A DNA stretch of 64,000 nt from contig NZ_CP069620.1 of assembly GCF_026109735.1 (NCBI RefSeq), positions 310,001-374,000 on the forward strand, given 5' to 3'. The notes under the pieces were generated by a model, which saw only the letters and a list, made by a program, of their open reading frames with translations, ran no database searches and had not been told where the DNA came from. Positions 55,182 through 64,000 of the stretch are shown one piece after another (positions within the stretch are counted from its first letter, which is position 1; each line of letters starts with the position of its first letter). This DNA is from Salinimicrobium tongyeongense (lineage in GTDB: Bacteria; Bacteroidota; Bacteroidia; Flavobacteriales; Flavobacteriaceae). The translations under genes and the position numbers were made by a program.

Positions 55182-55481
55182 TTAGGCCGGGTTATTTTCC
55201 AAAGGCTTTATATTACTCAACTCTTCCTGCTTTAAGATTTTTTCTTCTTCCAGATCGTAATCATCCTGTAAGCCTAACCAAAACTTTGCAGTTGTCCCAA
55301 AATATTTTGAGAGCCGAAGTGCCGTATCGGCAGTTATTCTTCTTTTCTTTTTAATGATCTCACTAATTCGGGTTTGGGGAATAAAGGTTTCCTTGGAAAG
55401 TCTATAAGCTGATATCTCCATCGGATCTAAAAATTCTTCCTTTAAAATTTCTCCGGGATGTATGTTTTCTAGTTTTATCAT
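55182..55481 (-). CDS. higA: HigA-type antitoxin (XRE family)
   Basis: 99 residues: IHPGEILKEEFLDPMEISAY and a HTH (SKETFIPQTRISEIIKKKRR) typical of HigA/VapI addiction-module antitoxins. The C-terminal tail is acidic and probably neutralises HigB. It follows higB with a 12-base gap, toxin gene first as in other hig modules. Confidence 0.92.
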   Translation of the reverse strand: MIKLENIHPGEILKEEFLDPMEISAYRLSKETFIPQTRISEIIKKKRRITADTALRLSKYFGTTAKFWLGLQDDYDLEEEKILKQEELSNIKPLENNPA

Positions 55482-55493
55482 ATTCCTTTCTTT

Positions 55494-55775
55494 TTAATGG
55501 TAATCAATGATTTGAAGTTCAAATGCACTGTCATTCTTCCATTTGAATATTATTCTCCATTGCTTGTTAATTCTAATGCTATAAAAACCTTCCAGGTTTC
55601 CGCTCAGTTTTTCTAAGTGGTTAGCTGGAGGAATTCTCAAGTCATTTATGTTTTGAGCGTTATTTATCATTCTTAATTTTCTTCGAGCCACGTTCTGAAA
55701 ATTAGCAGGAAGCTTTCTTAACTGGGTGCCATGCCAAATCTTGTTAGCTTCCTTGTCTGCAAATGATTTTATCAC
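55494..55775 (-). CDS. higB: HigB-type toxin (RelE superfamily)
   Basis: 93 residues: SFADKEANKIWHGTQLRKLP, the RelE/HigB fold with PPANHLEKLSGNLEGFYSIR and NKQWRIIFKWKN, basic residues for mRNA cleavage on the ribosome. TATCTTTG (55811-55804 on the minus strand), a perfect -7 element, lies about 30 bases before the ATG. Confidence 0.92.
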   Translation of the reverse strand: MIKSFADKEANKIWHGTQLRKLPANFQNVARRKLRMINNAQNINDLRIPPANHLEKLSGNLEGFYSIRINKQWRIIFKWKNDSAFELQIIDYH

Positions 55776-55803
55776 AATTAATATTGTTAAACGGTACTAA
55801 CGC

Positions 55804-55811
55804 CAAAGATA
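55804..55811 (-). promoter_or_regulatory. higBA -7 promoter element
   Basis: TATCTTTG on the minus strand, an exact TAnnTTTG match, with start near 55798. Between it and the ATG, CAAT...ATTG arms (about 55780-55792) could form the autoregulatory operator. Confidence 0.5.
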
Positions 55812-55951
55812 AGTAAAAAGAAAAAATATGTACGATAAAAACCTTGCTCTTTAACTGCTCCTTCCGGGCTTTTCTTCCCTCTCAAAAAAGGCATATCGGG
55901 CGTGCTCTTTTTCGCCCTTAAGCCCATTTCCAATCTTCATGTTTTTCTTAT

Positions 55952-55959
55952 TATCTTTG
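55952..55959 (+). promoter_or_regulatory. -7 promoter element of the sugar dehydrogenase gene
   Basis: TATCTTTG, an exact -7 match, 46 bases before the ATG at 56006. No clear -33 box. Confidence 0.5.
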
Positions 55960-56005
55960 AAGTTCCCTTTTACGGGAGGTTCAACCAATCTATAAAAACC
56001 TTAAG

Positions 56006-57184
56006 ATGAAAAGACTCTTTATTCTTAGCCTTGCCCTTGGTTTTATTGCCTGCGGCGAAAATAACGGGAAAACACAGGAACCCGGCGAGGTGATAGACAA
56101 TGACACTATTGTGGGGAATTCTCCAGTGACCATCCCTGAAGAAGAACTCACTACAGCCGAATATGAATACGAAGTGGTAGTTCCCGATCTTGAGATTGCA
56201 TGGGGTATGGATTTCCTGCCCGATGGCAGCATCCTTATCACCGAAAAAAGCGGGGAACTTATCCACTTTAAAGATGGCCAAAAACAACAGGTACAGGGCG
56301 CACCCCAGGTGTACAACCGCGGCCAGGGCGGATTTCTTGATGTAGCCGTTGGCCCTAATTATGAAAGTGACGGCTGGATCTATTTTACCTATGCTTCCGA
56401 AGAAGGTGAAGGCGAAGGTGGCAATACGGCTTTAATGCGTGCAAAACTGGAGAACAATCAGTTAACCAGTAAAGAAGTTCTTTATAAGGCCACGCCTAAT
56501 TCTACCCGTGGTCAGCATTTTGGCTCCCGGATTTCTTTTGACGGGCAGGGGCATTTGTTCTTTAGCGTGGGTGACCGCGGCGATCGCGACGTAAACCCGC
56601 AGGACCTTACCCGCGACGGCGGAAAAGTGTACAGGCTCAACCTTGACGGCAGCATTCCGCAGGACAATCCATTTGTAGGACAGGAAGAAGCCTTGGACGC
56701 CATTTATTCTTACGGTCACAGGAATCCGCAGGGAATGATCTACAATGAAAGCACAGGCGAGATTTGGGTTCATGAACACGGCCCACAGGGAGGCGACGAG
56801 ATTAATGTGGTAAAAAAAGCTGCTAATTACGGCTGGCCACTGGTAAGCTACGGAATTAACTATGACGGCACATCCTTCACCGATGAAACTTCGGGGCCAG
56901 ATTTTGAAGATCCGCTTTATTACTGGGTTCCTTCAATTGCCCCAAGTGGTTTTGTACATGTAACTTCAAACAAATATCCAGAACTTCAGGGAGACCTGTT
57001 GGTGGGTTCCCTAAAGTTCCAGTACGTGGAGCATTTATCGATTGATGGTAAAACCGTGACCGCCCGTGAGAAAATTCTTGAGCAAATTGGCAGGGTTCGC
57101 GATATTGTACAATCGCCTGAAGGTGACCTGTATGTTTCGGTAGAAGGAAAAGGTATTGTTAGAATTATTCCGAAGCAACAGTAA
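56006..57184 (+). CDS. PQQ-dependent sugar dehydrogenase lipoprotein (YliI/GDH-B-like)
   Basis: 392 residues with a lipoprotein signal (FILSLALGFIACGENN). The six-bladed glucose/sorbosone dehydrogenase propeller follows: LEIAWGMDFLPDGSILITEK, GQGGFLDVAVGPNYESDGWI, RGQHFGSRISFDGQGHLFFS, YGHRNPQGMIYNESTGEIWV and HEHGPQGGDEINVVKKAANYGWP. These include His and Arg residues for PQQ and substrate. Oxidises aldoses in the periplasm or at the outer membrane. The next gene, whose ATG overlaps its stop, encodes a cytochrome c that can take the electrons. Confidence 0.92.
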   Translation: MKRLFILSLALGFIACGENNGKTQEPGEVIDNDTIVGNSPVTIPEEELTTAEYEYEVVVPDLEIAWGMDFLPDGSILITEKSGELIHFKDGQKQQVQGAPQVYNRGQGGFLDVAVGPNYESDGWIYFTYASEEGEGEGGNTALMRAKLENNQLTSKEVLYKATPNSTRGQHFGSRISFDGQGHLFFSVGDRGDRDVNPQDLTRDGGKVYRLNLDGSIPQDNPFVGQEEALDAIYSYGHRNPQGMIYNESTGEIWVHEHGPQGGDEINVVKKAANYGWPLVSYGINYDGTSFTDETSGPDFEDPLYYWVPSIAPSGFVHVTSNKYPELQGDLLVGSLKFQYVEHLSIDGKTVTAREKILEQIGRVRDIVQSPEGDLYVSVEGKGIVRIIPKQQ

Positions 57185-57618
57185 TGAAGAAACTCTTAAC
57201 GGCCTGCCTGCTGCTAGTTTTATGCGGATGCAAGAATTCTTCCGAAGAAAAAACTGAAGAAACCGCCCGGGTGGAATTCTCTCCGCAAATGAAAGAAAGT
57301 ATTTCGCGCGGCGCCCGGGTGTACAACAACTTTTGTGCTTCCTGCCATCTCTCGGGCGGGGAAGGCATAAAAGGTGTTTTTCCACCGCTTCAGAATTCAA
57401 ACTGGATTAAAGAAAAGCAGGAAGAATCTATACACGCTATTAAATATGGCCTGCGCGGCCCAATTAAGGTCAATGGCGAGAAATACGACAACCTCATGCC
57501 TGCTTTGGGCTTAAGCGACCACGAAATTGCCGATGTGATGAACTACATCAACAATTCCTGGGGCAACAGCCTTAACAGCGAGGTGACCGAAGAAGAAGTA
57601 GCCGCTATAAAAAAATAA
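57184..57618 (+). CDS. Cytochrome c lipoprotein
   Basis: 144 residues: lipoprotein signal (LLTACLLLVLCGCKNS), then a class I cytochrome c with heme motif CASCH (NFCASCHLSGGEGI) and the distal Met in YDNLMPALGLSDHEIADVMN. Its ATG overlaps the sugar dehydrogenase stop (taATGa), so the two form an electron-transfer pair. Confidence 0.92.
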   Translation: MKKLLTACLLLVLCGCKNSSEEKTEETARVEFSPQMKESISRGARVYNNFCASCHLSGGEGIKGVFPPLQNSNWIKEKQEESIHAIKYGLRGPIKVNGEKYDNLMPALGLSDHEIADVMNYINNSWGNSLNSEVTEEEVAAIKK

Positions 57619-57645
57619 ACCATATTTATTAAATCGGTAAATAAT

Positions 57646-57653
57646 TACCTTTG
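57646..57653 (+). promoter_or_regulatory. -7 promoter element of udk
   Basis: TACCTTTG, an exact TAnnTTTG match, 14 bases before the udk ATG; the leader would be only about 10 nt. Confidence 0.5.
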
Positions 57654-57667
57654 CCGAAAATTAAAAT

Positions 57668-58276
57668 ATGTTGATCATTGGAATTGCCGGAGGTACCGGG
57701 AGCGGAAAAACTACTGTTGTAAATCAGATTATAGAAGAGCTCAAAAATGAAGAAGTAGATGTGATCTCTCAGGATTCCTACTACCAGGACACCAGTCACC
57801 TCACTTACGAGCAGCGTACCAAGATCAATTTTGATCATCCAAAATCTATAGATTTTGATTTGCTGGTCTCCCACCTTAAAGATCTTAAAGCAGGCAAAAA
57901 CATTCAGCAGCCCGTGTATTCTTTCAAGCAGCACAACCGCACGGGGGAAACCATTACCATAGAGCCGCGCAAGGTGATCATCGTTGAGGGGATCCTCATC
58001 CTCACCCACCCCGACATTAGGGAGATGTTTGACATCAAGATCTACGTACATGCCGATAGTGATGAGCGCCTTATACGCCGACTTAAGCGCGATATTGCCG
58101 AAAGAGGCCGTGACCTCGAAGAGGTTTTGAACAGGTACCAAACCACGCTTAAGCCCATGCACCAGCAGTTCATAGAGCCCACCAAAGAATTTGCCGACAT
58201 CATAATCCCTACCAATCGCTACAATACTGTAGCTGTTGATATTGTACAAACAATCATTCGCCAGCGTTTACTGTAA
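57668..58276 (+). CDS. udk: Uridine kinase
   Basis: Pyrimidine nucleoside salvage. 202 residues: P-loop IGIAGGTGSGKTTVVNQIIE, SQDSYYQDTSHLTYEQRTKI, NFDHPKSIDFDLLVSHLKDL, VEGILILTHPDIREMFDIKI and RRLKRDIAERGRDLEEVLNR. It starts a group with divIC and the mutase genes. Confidence 0.96.
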   Translation: MLIIGIAGGTGSGKTTVVNQIIEELKNEEVDVISQDSYYQDTSHLTYEQRTKINFDHPKSIDFDLLVSHLKDLKAGKNIQQPVYSFKQHNRTGETITIEPRKVIIVEGILILTHPDIREMFDIKIYVHADSDERLIRRLKRDIAERGRDLEEVLNRYQTTLKPMHQQFIEPTKEFADIIIPTNRYNTVAVDIVQTIIRQRLL

Positions 58277-58294
58277 TTTTGTATATTTCGGGTT

Positions 58295-58612
58295 ATGAAG
58301 CTAAAAGACATCCGCAACAATAGATGGGTACGCATCTTTGCCAACAAATATACGCTGGTGCTGGCGGCTTTTTGCTTCTGGATGCTCTTCCTTGACAGTA
58401 ATTCCTGGTTGATTCACCGAGAACTCGACCTTGAGATCGACGACCTGAAAAAGAACAAGGAATACTACCTCAACGAGATCTCACGCGACAAAGCCATAAT
58501 GGATAATCTTAACGATTCCCTCGAGCTTGAAAAATTTGCCCGGCAGGAATATTTCATGAAGAGGGAAAATGAAGAGATCTTTATCATTGAGTATAAGGAA
58601 GCAGTAGATTAG
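58295..58612 (+). CDS. DivIC/FtsB-like septum formation initiator protein
   Basis: 105 residues: a short cytosolic N-terminus, one membrane helix (YTLVLAAFCFWMLFLDSNSW), then a coiled coil (LEIDDLKKNKEYYLNEISRD) and the conserved LEKFARQEYFMKRENEEIFI end. FtsB/DivIC joins FtsL and FtsQ in the divisome. 18 bases after udk; this udk-divIC order is common in flavobacteria to my knowledge. Confidence 0.9.
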   Translation: MKLKDIRNNRWVRIFANKYTLVLAAFCFWMLFLDSNSWLIHRELDLEIDDLKKNKEYYLNEISRDKAIMDNLNDSLELEKFARQEYFMKRENEEIFIIEYKEAVD

Positions 58613-58648
58613 GTGCCAAAAATGGCATTTTAGAGGCCCTTTAATTTT

Positions 58649-60046
58649 ATGGAAATGAGAGAGAATTTATTCAGTGAATTTGAAGAAGTATCGGCCAAAC
58701 AATGGAAACAGAAGATACAGTATGACCTGAAGGGAGCCGATTACAATGAAGCTTTGGTGTGGAAATCTCTTGATGGCATCAATGTAAAGCCTTTTTACCA
58801 TGCCGAAGAATCACCAGAGCCCATTCAGCCTGGAAGTCCTTTAAAATGGAACGTCACCCAGCAGATCTATGTCTCTTCTGCTGAAAAAGCCAATAAAAAA
58901 GCCCATGAATCCCTTCGGAAAGGCGCCGAAAGCATCTGGTTTATACTTCCTTCCGAAGAAATCGAGCTAAAACAGCTTTTTGAAGGCCTAAATCCTGAAG
59001 TTCCCATATACCTGAAGCCTGAAGTTGCTTCCGAAGAATTTTTCCTAAAGCTGGATGAGCAGGTAAGGCCAGGTTCAAAGGTTTTCCTTCAGTTTGACAT
59101 TATAGGAAATCTTGCCCGCAGCGGCAACTGGTACAAAAATCAGCAGGAAGACTACCAACTTCTTGACACCCTGCTCCAAAAATGCCATAACCTTGAATCT
59201 TTTATTTCTGTCGATACCGGGCTTTATCAAAATGCCGGTGCTACCATTCCGCAGCAGCTGGCCTACGCCATGGCTCACCTCAATGAATATCTGAATCACA
59301 TTAATGAAAGAGCTGGGGAGTCAAAAAGGGCAAAATTCCAGTTCCTTGTTTCGGTAGGGCCAAATTACTTTTTTGAGATTGCCAAAATAAGGGCACTGCG
59401 CCTTTTATTTTCAACCCTTAGCAGCGAATATGGTCTTGATACCGGCTGCGACATACTTTCACAGCCCACCCGCCGCAACAAAACCCTTTACGATTACAAT
59501 GTAAACCTGCTGCGCACCACTACCGAATGTATGAGTGCAGTGCTTGGCGGCTCAAACAGCGTTTGCAATATGGCCTATGACGCCATTTACCATAAAAACA
59601 ACCACTTTGGAAGCCGCATAGCCCGTAACCAGTTACTGATCCTTAAGCACGAAAGCTACTTTGAGAAAGTGGCCAATCCTGCTGAAGGCAGCTACTATAT
59701 TGAAACCCTTACGCACGAAATGGCCGATAAAGCCCTGGATATTTTCAAGAATATTGAGAAAGGCGGTGGCTTTGTCACTCAATTAAAAGAGGGAATTATT
59801 CAGAAGAAAATTTCTGAAAGTGCAGCCAACGAACAGCAGGCTTTTGATGAAGGCAAACTGGTACTGGTGGGAACCAACAAATATCCTAATGCGCAGGACA
59901 GGATGAAAGACGAGCTGGAGCTGTATCCGTTCGTGAAGCAAAAACCGCGAAAGACGCTGCTGCAGCCGGTGATTGAAAAACGTTTATCAGAAAAAACAGA
60001 ACAGGAAAGATTACAGCAGGAAGCAAGTACTAACGGCGAAAAATAA
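58649..60046 (+). CDS. mutA: Methylmalonyl-CoA mutase small subunit
   Basis: Non-catalytic subunit of adenosylcobalamin-dependent methylmalonyl-CoA mutase. 465 residues with only the TIM-barrel part conserved (FSEFEEVSAKQWKQKIQYDL, IQPGSPLKWNVTQQIY, SVGPNYFFEIAKIRALRLLF, NPAEGSYYIETLTHEMADKA) and no cobalamin-binding DXHXXG motif, as expected. A start two codons later (58655) is possible. Between divIC and this gene lies a small hairpin with a CAAAAATGGCAT motif (58617-58628). Confidence 0.95.
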   Translation: MEMRENLFSEFEEVSAKQWKQKIQYDLKGADYNEALVWKSLDGINVKPFYHAEESPEPIQPGSPLKWNVTQQIYVSSAEKANKKAHESLRKGAESIWFILPSEEIELKQLFEGLNPEVPIYLKPEVASEEFFLKLDEQVRPGSKVFLQFDIIGNLARSGNWYKNQQEDYQLLDTLLQKCHNLESFISVDTGLYQNAGATIPQQLAYAMAHLNEYLNHINERAGESKRAKFQFLVSVGPNYFFEIAKIRALRLLFSTLSSEYGLDTGCDILSQPTRRNKTLYDYNVNLLRTTTECMSAVLGGSNSVCNMAYDAIYHKNNHFGSRIARNQLLILKHESYFEKVANPAEGSYYIETLTHEMADKALDIFKNIEKGGGFVTQLKEGIIQKKISESAANEQQAFDEGKLVLVGTNKYPNAQDRMKDELELYPFVKQKPRKTLLQPVIEKRLSEKTEQERLQQEASTNGEK

Positions 60047-60049
60047 GAT

Positions 60050-62125
60050 ATGAGCAGAAAGGATCTTCAGCATTTAAAACTGAAAAATATTAAAAAAGAT
60101 TCCAAAAGACCCGAAAATGCCTGCGAGTACAAGGATCTGCCTCATCTCAATTTTGCTGCGGGAATTCCGCCTTACCTGCGGGGGCCTTACAGCACCATGT
60201 ACGTGATGCGGCCCTGGACCATTCGCCAGTACGCCGGGTTCTCAACCGCCGAGGAAAGTAACGCCTTTTACCGCCGCAACCTCGCTGCGGGACAAAAAGG
60301 GCTTTCGGTAGCCTTTGACCTTCCCACCCACCGCGGGTACGACAGTGACCACGAAAGAGTGGTGGGAGACGTTGGGAAAGCAGGGGTGGCCATAGACTCG
60401 GTAGAAGACATGAAGGTGCTCTTTGACCAGATCCCGCTAGACCAGATGTCGGTTTCCATGACCATGAATGGGGCGGTACTGCCCATACTCGCGTTCTACA
60501 TCGTGGCTGCCGAGGAACAGGGCGTAAAACCTGCACTGCTTTCAGGAACCATTCAAAATGACATTTTAAAGGAGTTTATGGTGCGAAACACCTACATCTA
60601 TCCTCCCACTCCTTCGATGAAGATCATTTCTGATATTTTTGAGTACACCTCCAAAAATATGCCCCGCTTTAACAGCATTAGTATCTCGGGGTACCACATG
60701 CAGGAAGCAGGTGCCACCAGTGAGATCGAACTGGCCTACACTTTAGCCGACGGACTAGAATACATCCGAAAAGGCCTCGAAGCCGGGATGAACATCGACA
60801 GTTTTGCACCGCGCCTGTCCTTCTTCTGGGCCATAGGTTTAGATCATTTTACTGAAATCGCCAAAATGCGTGCAGCCAGGATGCTGTGGGCAAAACTGGT
60901 GAAACAGTTCAACCCGAAAAACGAAAAATCCCTCGCGCTTAGAACGCATAGCCAGACCAGCGGCTGGAGTTTGACCGAGCAGGATCCTTTCAACAACGTG
61001 GCACGTACTTCTATAGAAGCTGCCGCTGCTGCTTTTGGGGGCACCCAGAGTTTACACACCAATGCCCTTGATGAGGCTATCGCCCTGCCCACAGATTTCT
61101 CTGCCAGGATTGCCAGGAACACCCAGCTGCACCTGCAGCAGGAAACCCAGATCACGCGGACTGTAGACCCATGGGCTGGTAGTTATTATGTGGAAGAACT
61201 CACAGACAAGATCGCCCATAAGGCCTGGGAGCTTATCCAGGAAGTGGAAGAGCTGGGCGGTATGACCAAAGCCATCGAGGCCGGAATTCCAAAGCTAAGA
61301 ATAGAAGAAGCCGCAGCCATTAAGCAGGCAAGGATTGACAGCGGCCAGGATATAATTGTAGGGGTAAACAAATACCGCAGGGAAAAAGAAGACCCCATCG
61401 TGACCCTGGAGGTAGATAACCAGTCGGTGAGAAGGCAGCAAATTGAGCGGCTTAATCAGCTGAAAGCCGACAGGAACAATGAAACAGTAAAACAGGCGCT
61501 TCAAAAACTCACCGAAGCAGCAAGATCGGGGCAGGAAAACCTCCTGGCGCTGGCTGTAGATGCCGCCCGTAAGCGCGCAAGCCTTGGGGAGATAAGCGAT
61601 GCTTTGGAAGAAGTTTACGGCAGGTACAAAGCACAGATAAAATCATTTAGCGGAGTGTATTCAAAAGAGATCAAAGACGATGCTTCCTTTAAAAAGGCGA
61701 GAGAAATGGCCGACAAGTTTGCTGAACAGGAAGGCCGACGCCCCAGGATCATGGTGGCAAAAATGGGACAGGACGGGCATGACCGTGGTGCCAAAGTAGT
61801 ATCTACAGGTTATGCCGATGTTGGTTTTGACGTGGATATTGGGCCACTTTTCCAAACCCCGGCAGAAGCTGCAAAACAAGCCGTGGAAAACGACGTGCAC
61901 ATTTTGGGAGTTTCTTCTCTGGCTGCAGGGCACAAAACACTGGTGCCACAGGTGATTGAAGAACTCAGGAAACACGGCAGGGAAGATATTATGGTAATTG
62001 TAGGCGGGGTGATCCCGTCACAGGACTACCAGTTCCTCTTTGACGCAGGTGCCGTAGCCGTTTTTGGCCCCGGAACAAAGATTAGTGAAGCGGCCATTCA
62101 ACTGCTAGAGATCTTGATTGACTAA
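60050..62125 (+). CDS. scpA: Methylmalonyl-CoA mutase large (catalytic) subunit
   Basis: Interconverts succinyl-CoA and methylmalonyl-CoA for propionate metabolism. 691 residues: [80 protein letters not shown], and the C-terminal cobalamin domain with the histidine in [20 protein letters not shown] and [20 protein letters not shown]. Four bases after mutA. Confidence 0.97.
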   Translation: MSRKDLQHLKLKNIKKDSKRPENACEYKDLPHLNFAAGIPPYLRGPYSTMYVMRPWTIRQYAGFSTAEESNAFYRRNLAAGQKGLSVAFDLPTHRGYDSDHERVVGDVGKAGVAIDSVEDMKVLFDQIPLDQMSVSMTMNGAVLPILAFYIVAAEEQGVKPALLSGTIQNDILKEFMVRNTYIYPPTPSMKIISDIFEYTSKNMPRFNSISISGYHMQEAGATSEIELAYTLADGLEYIRKGLEAGMNIDSFAPRLSFFWAIGLDHFTEIAKMRAARMLWAKLVKQFNPKNEKSLALRTHSQTSGWSLTEQDPFNNVARTSIEAAAAAFGGTQSLHTNALDEAIALPTDFSARIARNTQLHLQQETQITRTVDPWAGSYYVEELTDKIAHKAWELIQEVEELGGMTKAIEAGIPKLRIEEAAAIKQARIDSGQDIIVGVNKYRREKEDPIVTLEVDNQSVRRQQIERLNQLKADRNNETVKQALQKLTEAARSGQENLLALAVDAARKRASLGEISDALEEVYGRYKAQIKSFSGVYSKEIKDDASFKKAREMADKFAEQEGRRPRIMVAKMGQDGHDRGAKVVSTGYADVGFDVDIGPLFQTPAEAAKQAVENDVHILGVSSLAAGHKTLVPQVIEELRKHGREDIMVIVGGVIPSQDYQFLFDAGAVAVFGPGTKISEAAIQLLEILID

Positions 62126-62209
62126 GGTTGGTCAGTAATGGCTAACGGATATCAATGCTATTGTTCTAAATTTACAAAACCTGAGATAAGCAAAATTGAA
62201 CTGAGAACC

Positions 62210-63625
62210 TCAGGAGTGAGAACTTCCAACTAAGCCGGGTTTTCTTTCGTTAATTATGATCCTTCTATCGGTTCTTTTATCTTCAACTATATACAATAAT
62301 GCCAGCCCATAAACAAATGCGGGGAGTGCTATTCTCATGGCAGAGTGGTTTACGGTGAGAAACCAGAACAACATAAAGCAAAGAAAGAAGTAGTTATTTT
62401 TAAATTTCAGCCAGAAGAGTAAAGGTACAACCACTAAAATTGTAACTCCCAGAAGACCTAATAAACCATGTTCAGAAAGGAGCCTGCTCACTTCACTGTG
62501 CGTAGCAATTTCTTCTCCCAGTTCTTTTTCTCTATAAGATTTAGCTTTTCCCACCCCAACTCCGACTACCGGATTATGATAAAAAGCTTCAAGTTCAGTC
62601 GACAAGAGGTCTACTCTTCCGGTAGTCAAATCTTCCTTCTCTCTACCCCTTGCGTCTTTCCCGGTCCATCTATTCACTATCAAACCCGAACTTCCGGCTG
62701 CCGAAAATGCCCAGGAAGCAAAAAGAACTCCTCCCAGAAAAATAACTTTCAATTGTAATTGCCTTTGCTCTCTTCGGTCTTGTTTGTAGTACAAAAGCAT
62801 AATAAAAGCCACGGCACATATCACTGCAGTAACTATTCCTCCCCTGGAAAAAGTGATCAAAGCCCTGTAGCTCATCATACCCAACAATCCCAGATCAACA
62901 AGGTTGACCAATTTCCCCTTAATGTCAAACAGACGAATGACTAATAATAAACATCCCATTCCCATTATCGTGGCAATCTGGTTTGGACCGTATCCTCCAG
63001 TAGCTGCATAATTTGCACCTATGTTAATGACCATCTCCTGCAAACTTGGGGTATAAAAATAGAGGTAGAACATATTAGTTATTATGGGTAATAATAACAT
63101 TAACAGGACCCTCTGAAAATCTTTTCTTGAGATTTTCTTGTAATAACAGTAGACAGCTGAGACCCCGAGACAAACAGGTCCACTGAGATTAAATGCCACT
63201 GCTTTTCGAAACACCTCATCATAATCGGGGTTAAGGGAAGCAATTACAATCCCCGGAACAAGAATCAACAGGTAAAGCCAGAAAGGTGTTGTCTTTGCGG
63301 AAGCTCCTTTAAAAAGCATACCGATAAGCAGAAAAATTATTACAGCATATTTTCCTGTCTCATAGAAAATAGCTCCTCCGGTCATCCTCCAAAAAATTTC
63401 AACTCCCGCAATATACGCGGCTGCCATTAAGGCTTCATTGTTCTTATTCTTTTTTTGAAGTATGATAAATATGAAGTAAGCAAAAACTGAGAAGAAATAA
63501 AGCATGGAAAGAGGCTCATACAGGTAAATTGCAAAAGCTATACCTATATGAAGCAGCAACAGCTTTATGTACTCCACCTGTAAGAGTTTCTGAATAACTT
63601 TAGGTGATCTCCTGTTTCTCAACAA
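62210..63625 (-). CDS. O-antigen ligase family membrane protein
   Basis: 471 residues with about ten to twelve membrane helices and the Wzy_C (O-antigen ligase/polymerase) periplasmic loop, with RVDLLSTELEAFYHNPVVGV, GVGVGKAKSYREKEL, and THSEVSRLLSEHGLLGLLGV in the usual order. It ligates or polymerises a surface polysaccharide. The DNA is more A/T-rich than the genes before it, as polysaccharide loci often are. It stands 26 bases after a glycosyltransferase gene. Confidence 0.88.
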   Translation of the reverse strand: MLRNRRSPKVIQKLLQVEYIKLLLLHIGIAFAIYLYEPLSMLYFFSVFAYFIFIILQKKNKNNEALMAAAYIAGVEIFWRMTGGAIFYETGKYAVIIFLLIGMLFKGASAKTTPFWLYLLILVPGIVIASLNPDYDEVFRKAVAFNLSGPVCLGVSAVYCYYKKISRKDFQRVLLMLLLPIITNMFYLYFYTPSLQEMVINIGANYAATGGYGPNQIATIMGMGCLLLVIRLFDIKGKLVNLVDLGLLGMMSYRALITFSRGGIVTAVICAVAFIMLLYYKQDRREQRQLQLKVIFLGGVLFASWAFSAAGSSGLIVNRWTGKDARGREKEDLTTGRVDLLSTELEAFYHNPVVGVGVGKAKSYREKELGEEIATHSEVSRLLSEHGLLGLLGVTILVVVPLLFWLKFKNNYFFLCFMLFWFLTVNHSAMRIALPAFVYGLALLYIVEDKRTDRRIIINERKPGLVGSSHS

Positions 63626-63651
63626 TATCTTCTTTAATCAACAATACTTTT

Positions 63652-64000
63652 TTATTTCTCCTGATGAACATACAACTCTTTTAAAAAATCTAAAAGCTGT
63701 TCTACTACCTGTTCTTCAGAATAATTTTGAAAAACCCTTTTTTGAAAGGCAACCGCATCCCGGTTCCTCTCTATTTCATTTTCAAAGTAGTATTGCAGTG
63801 CTTTAAAAAAGGCTTCAGCATCTTTAGGCGGGACCACCAGGCCATTACCTCCCACTACAGCTTCGCACTCTCCTACCGCGGTGCAAACCACCGGCAAACC
63901 TGCAAGACCATATTCAAGCAGGGCAACAGGCAAACCTTCTGAAGAAGAAGAAAGTACCCCAACATCGGCCTGGGCCAAAAAATCCGCAACCTTCCCCTGC
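63652..64000 (-). CDS. Glycosyltransferase family 4, C-terminal part (5' end outside window)
   Basis: The frame is open to the window edge. The visible 115 codons carry the GT-B C-terminal domain: AQADVGVLSSSSEGLPVALL, EYGLAGLPVVCTAVGECEAV, and GGNGLVVPPKDAEAFFKALQ. The E-x7-E pattern is that of nucleotide-sugar binding (Glu in SEGLPVALLEYG). Part of the same polysaccharide locus as the ligase gene. Confidence 0.9.
   Translation of the reverse strand, partial: QGKVADFLAQADVGVLSSSSEGLPVALLEYGLAGLPVVCTAVGECEAVVGGNGLVVPPKDAEAFFKALQYYFENEIERNRDAVAFQKRVFQNYSEEQVVEQLLDFLKELYVHQEK

Noticed and set aside
60147-60536. Long antisense frame rich in Arg, Pro and Cys inside the mutase gene
   Set aside because: Composition is the mirror of a G/C-rich coding strand; the sense gene is certain.

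Overview
The window is chromosomal DNA from a member of the Bacteroidota, most likely family Flavobacteriaceae. The evidence is a fused alpha/beta 2-oxoacid dehydrogenase E1, a transcarbamylase of the acetyl/succinylornithine type inside a nine-gene arginine operon, a short LeuA without its leucine-binding domain, menaquinone genes, recurrent -7 elements of the TAnnTTTG type in place of sigma70 boxes, and intergenic repeats of the kind common in flavobacterial genomes. I cannot name the genus. I see no rRNA, CRISPR array, integrase or intact insertion sequence.

Layout. 1-10.1 kb: end of a 2-oxoacid dehydrogenase E1 gene, two PH-domain membrane proteins with menB, a small secreted protein, then cvfB-menD-menF-menI (menaquinone) and an alpha/beta hydrolase. 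10.1-10.8 kb: a gene-free stretch built from dispersed repeats. 10.8-20.4 kb: dnaK, a umuDC pair whose UmuD has lost its catalytic residues, L-serine dehydratase, a broken NTF2-like gene, panB, a membrane protein, an RluA-type pseudouridine synthase and a large conserved hypothetical. 20.5-31.7 kb: branched-chain amino acid synthesis as two facing operons, leuACDB (+) and ilvDBNCA (-), with a structured RNA element between them and short leucine/valine/isoleucine-containing upstream ORFs before leuA and ilvD. 31.9-41.3 kb: arginine operon (GNAT-argG-argC-proC-argD-argF'-argB-argE-argH) with a long leader that encodes a peptide with three consecutive arginines.

41.5-50.6 kb: a TonB/MORN protein, aldehyde dehydrogenase, a GNAT-nitrilase fusion, 5-oxoprolinase pxpABC, a DUF2891 lipoprotein and a YifB/ComM ATPase. 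50.8-51.1 kb: tRNA-Pro(UGG) followed by a partial copy of itself and a row of hairpins. 51.3-54.9 kb: doxX-yceI-frnE-Rossmann-yceI behind a Crp-type regulator, with a CRP-like palindrome at the promoter. 55.2-55.8 kb: a higBA toxin-antitoxin pair. 56.0-62.1 kb: PQQ-type sugar dehydrogenase with its cytochrome c, uridine kinase, a DivIC/FtsB protein and both subunits of methylmalonyl-CoA mutase. 62.2-64.0 kb: O-antigen ligase and the end of a glycosyltransferase, the edge of a surface polysaccharide locus.

The points most worth a second look are the catalytically dead UmuD with a perfect 12-bp inverted repeat at its promoter; the arginine leader peptide and the parallel leader ORFs at leu and ilv; the three-way-junction RNA between leuB and ilvA; a palindromic hairpin family sitting in three intercistronic gaps of the arginine operon and in the menF-menD gap; and a 12-base motif, ATGNCATTTTTG, found six times between 46 and 59 kb.
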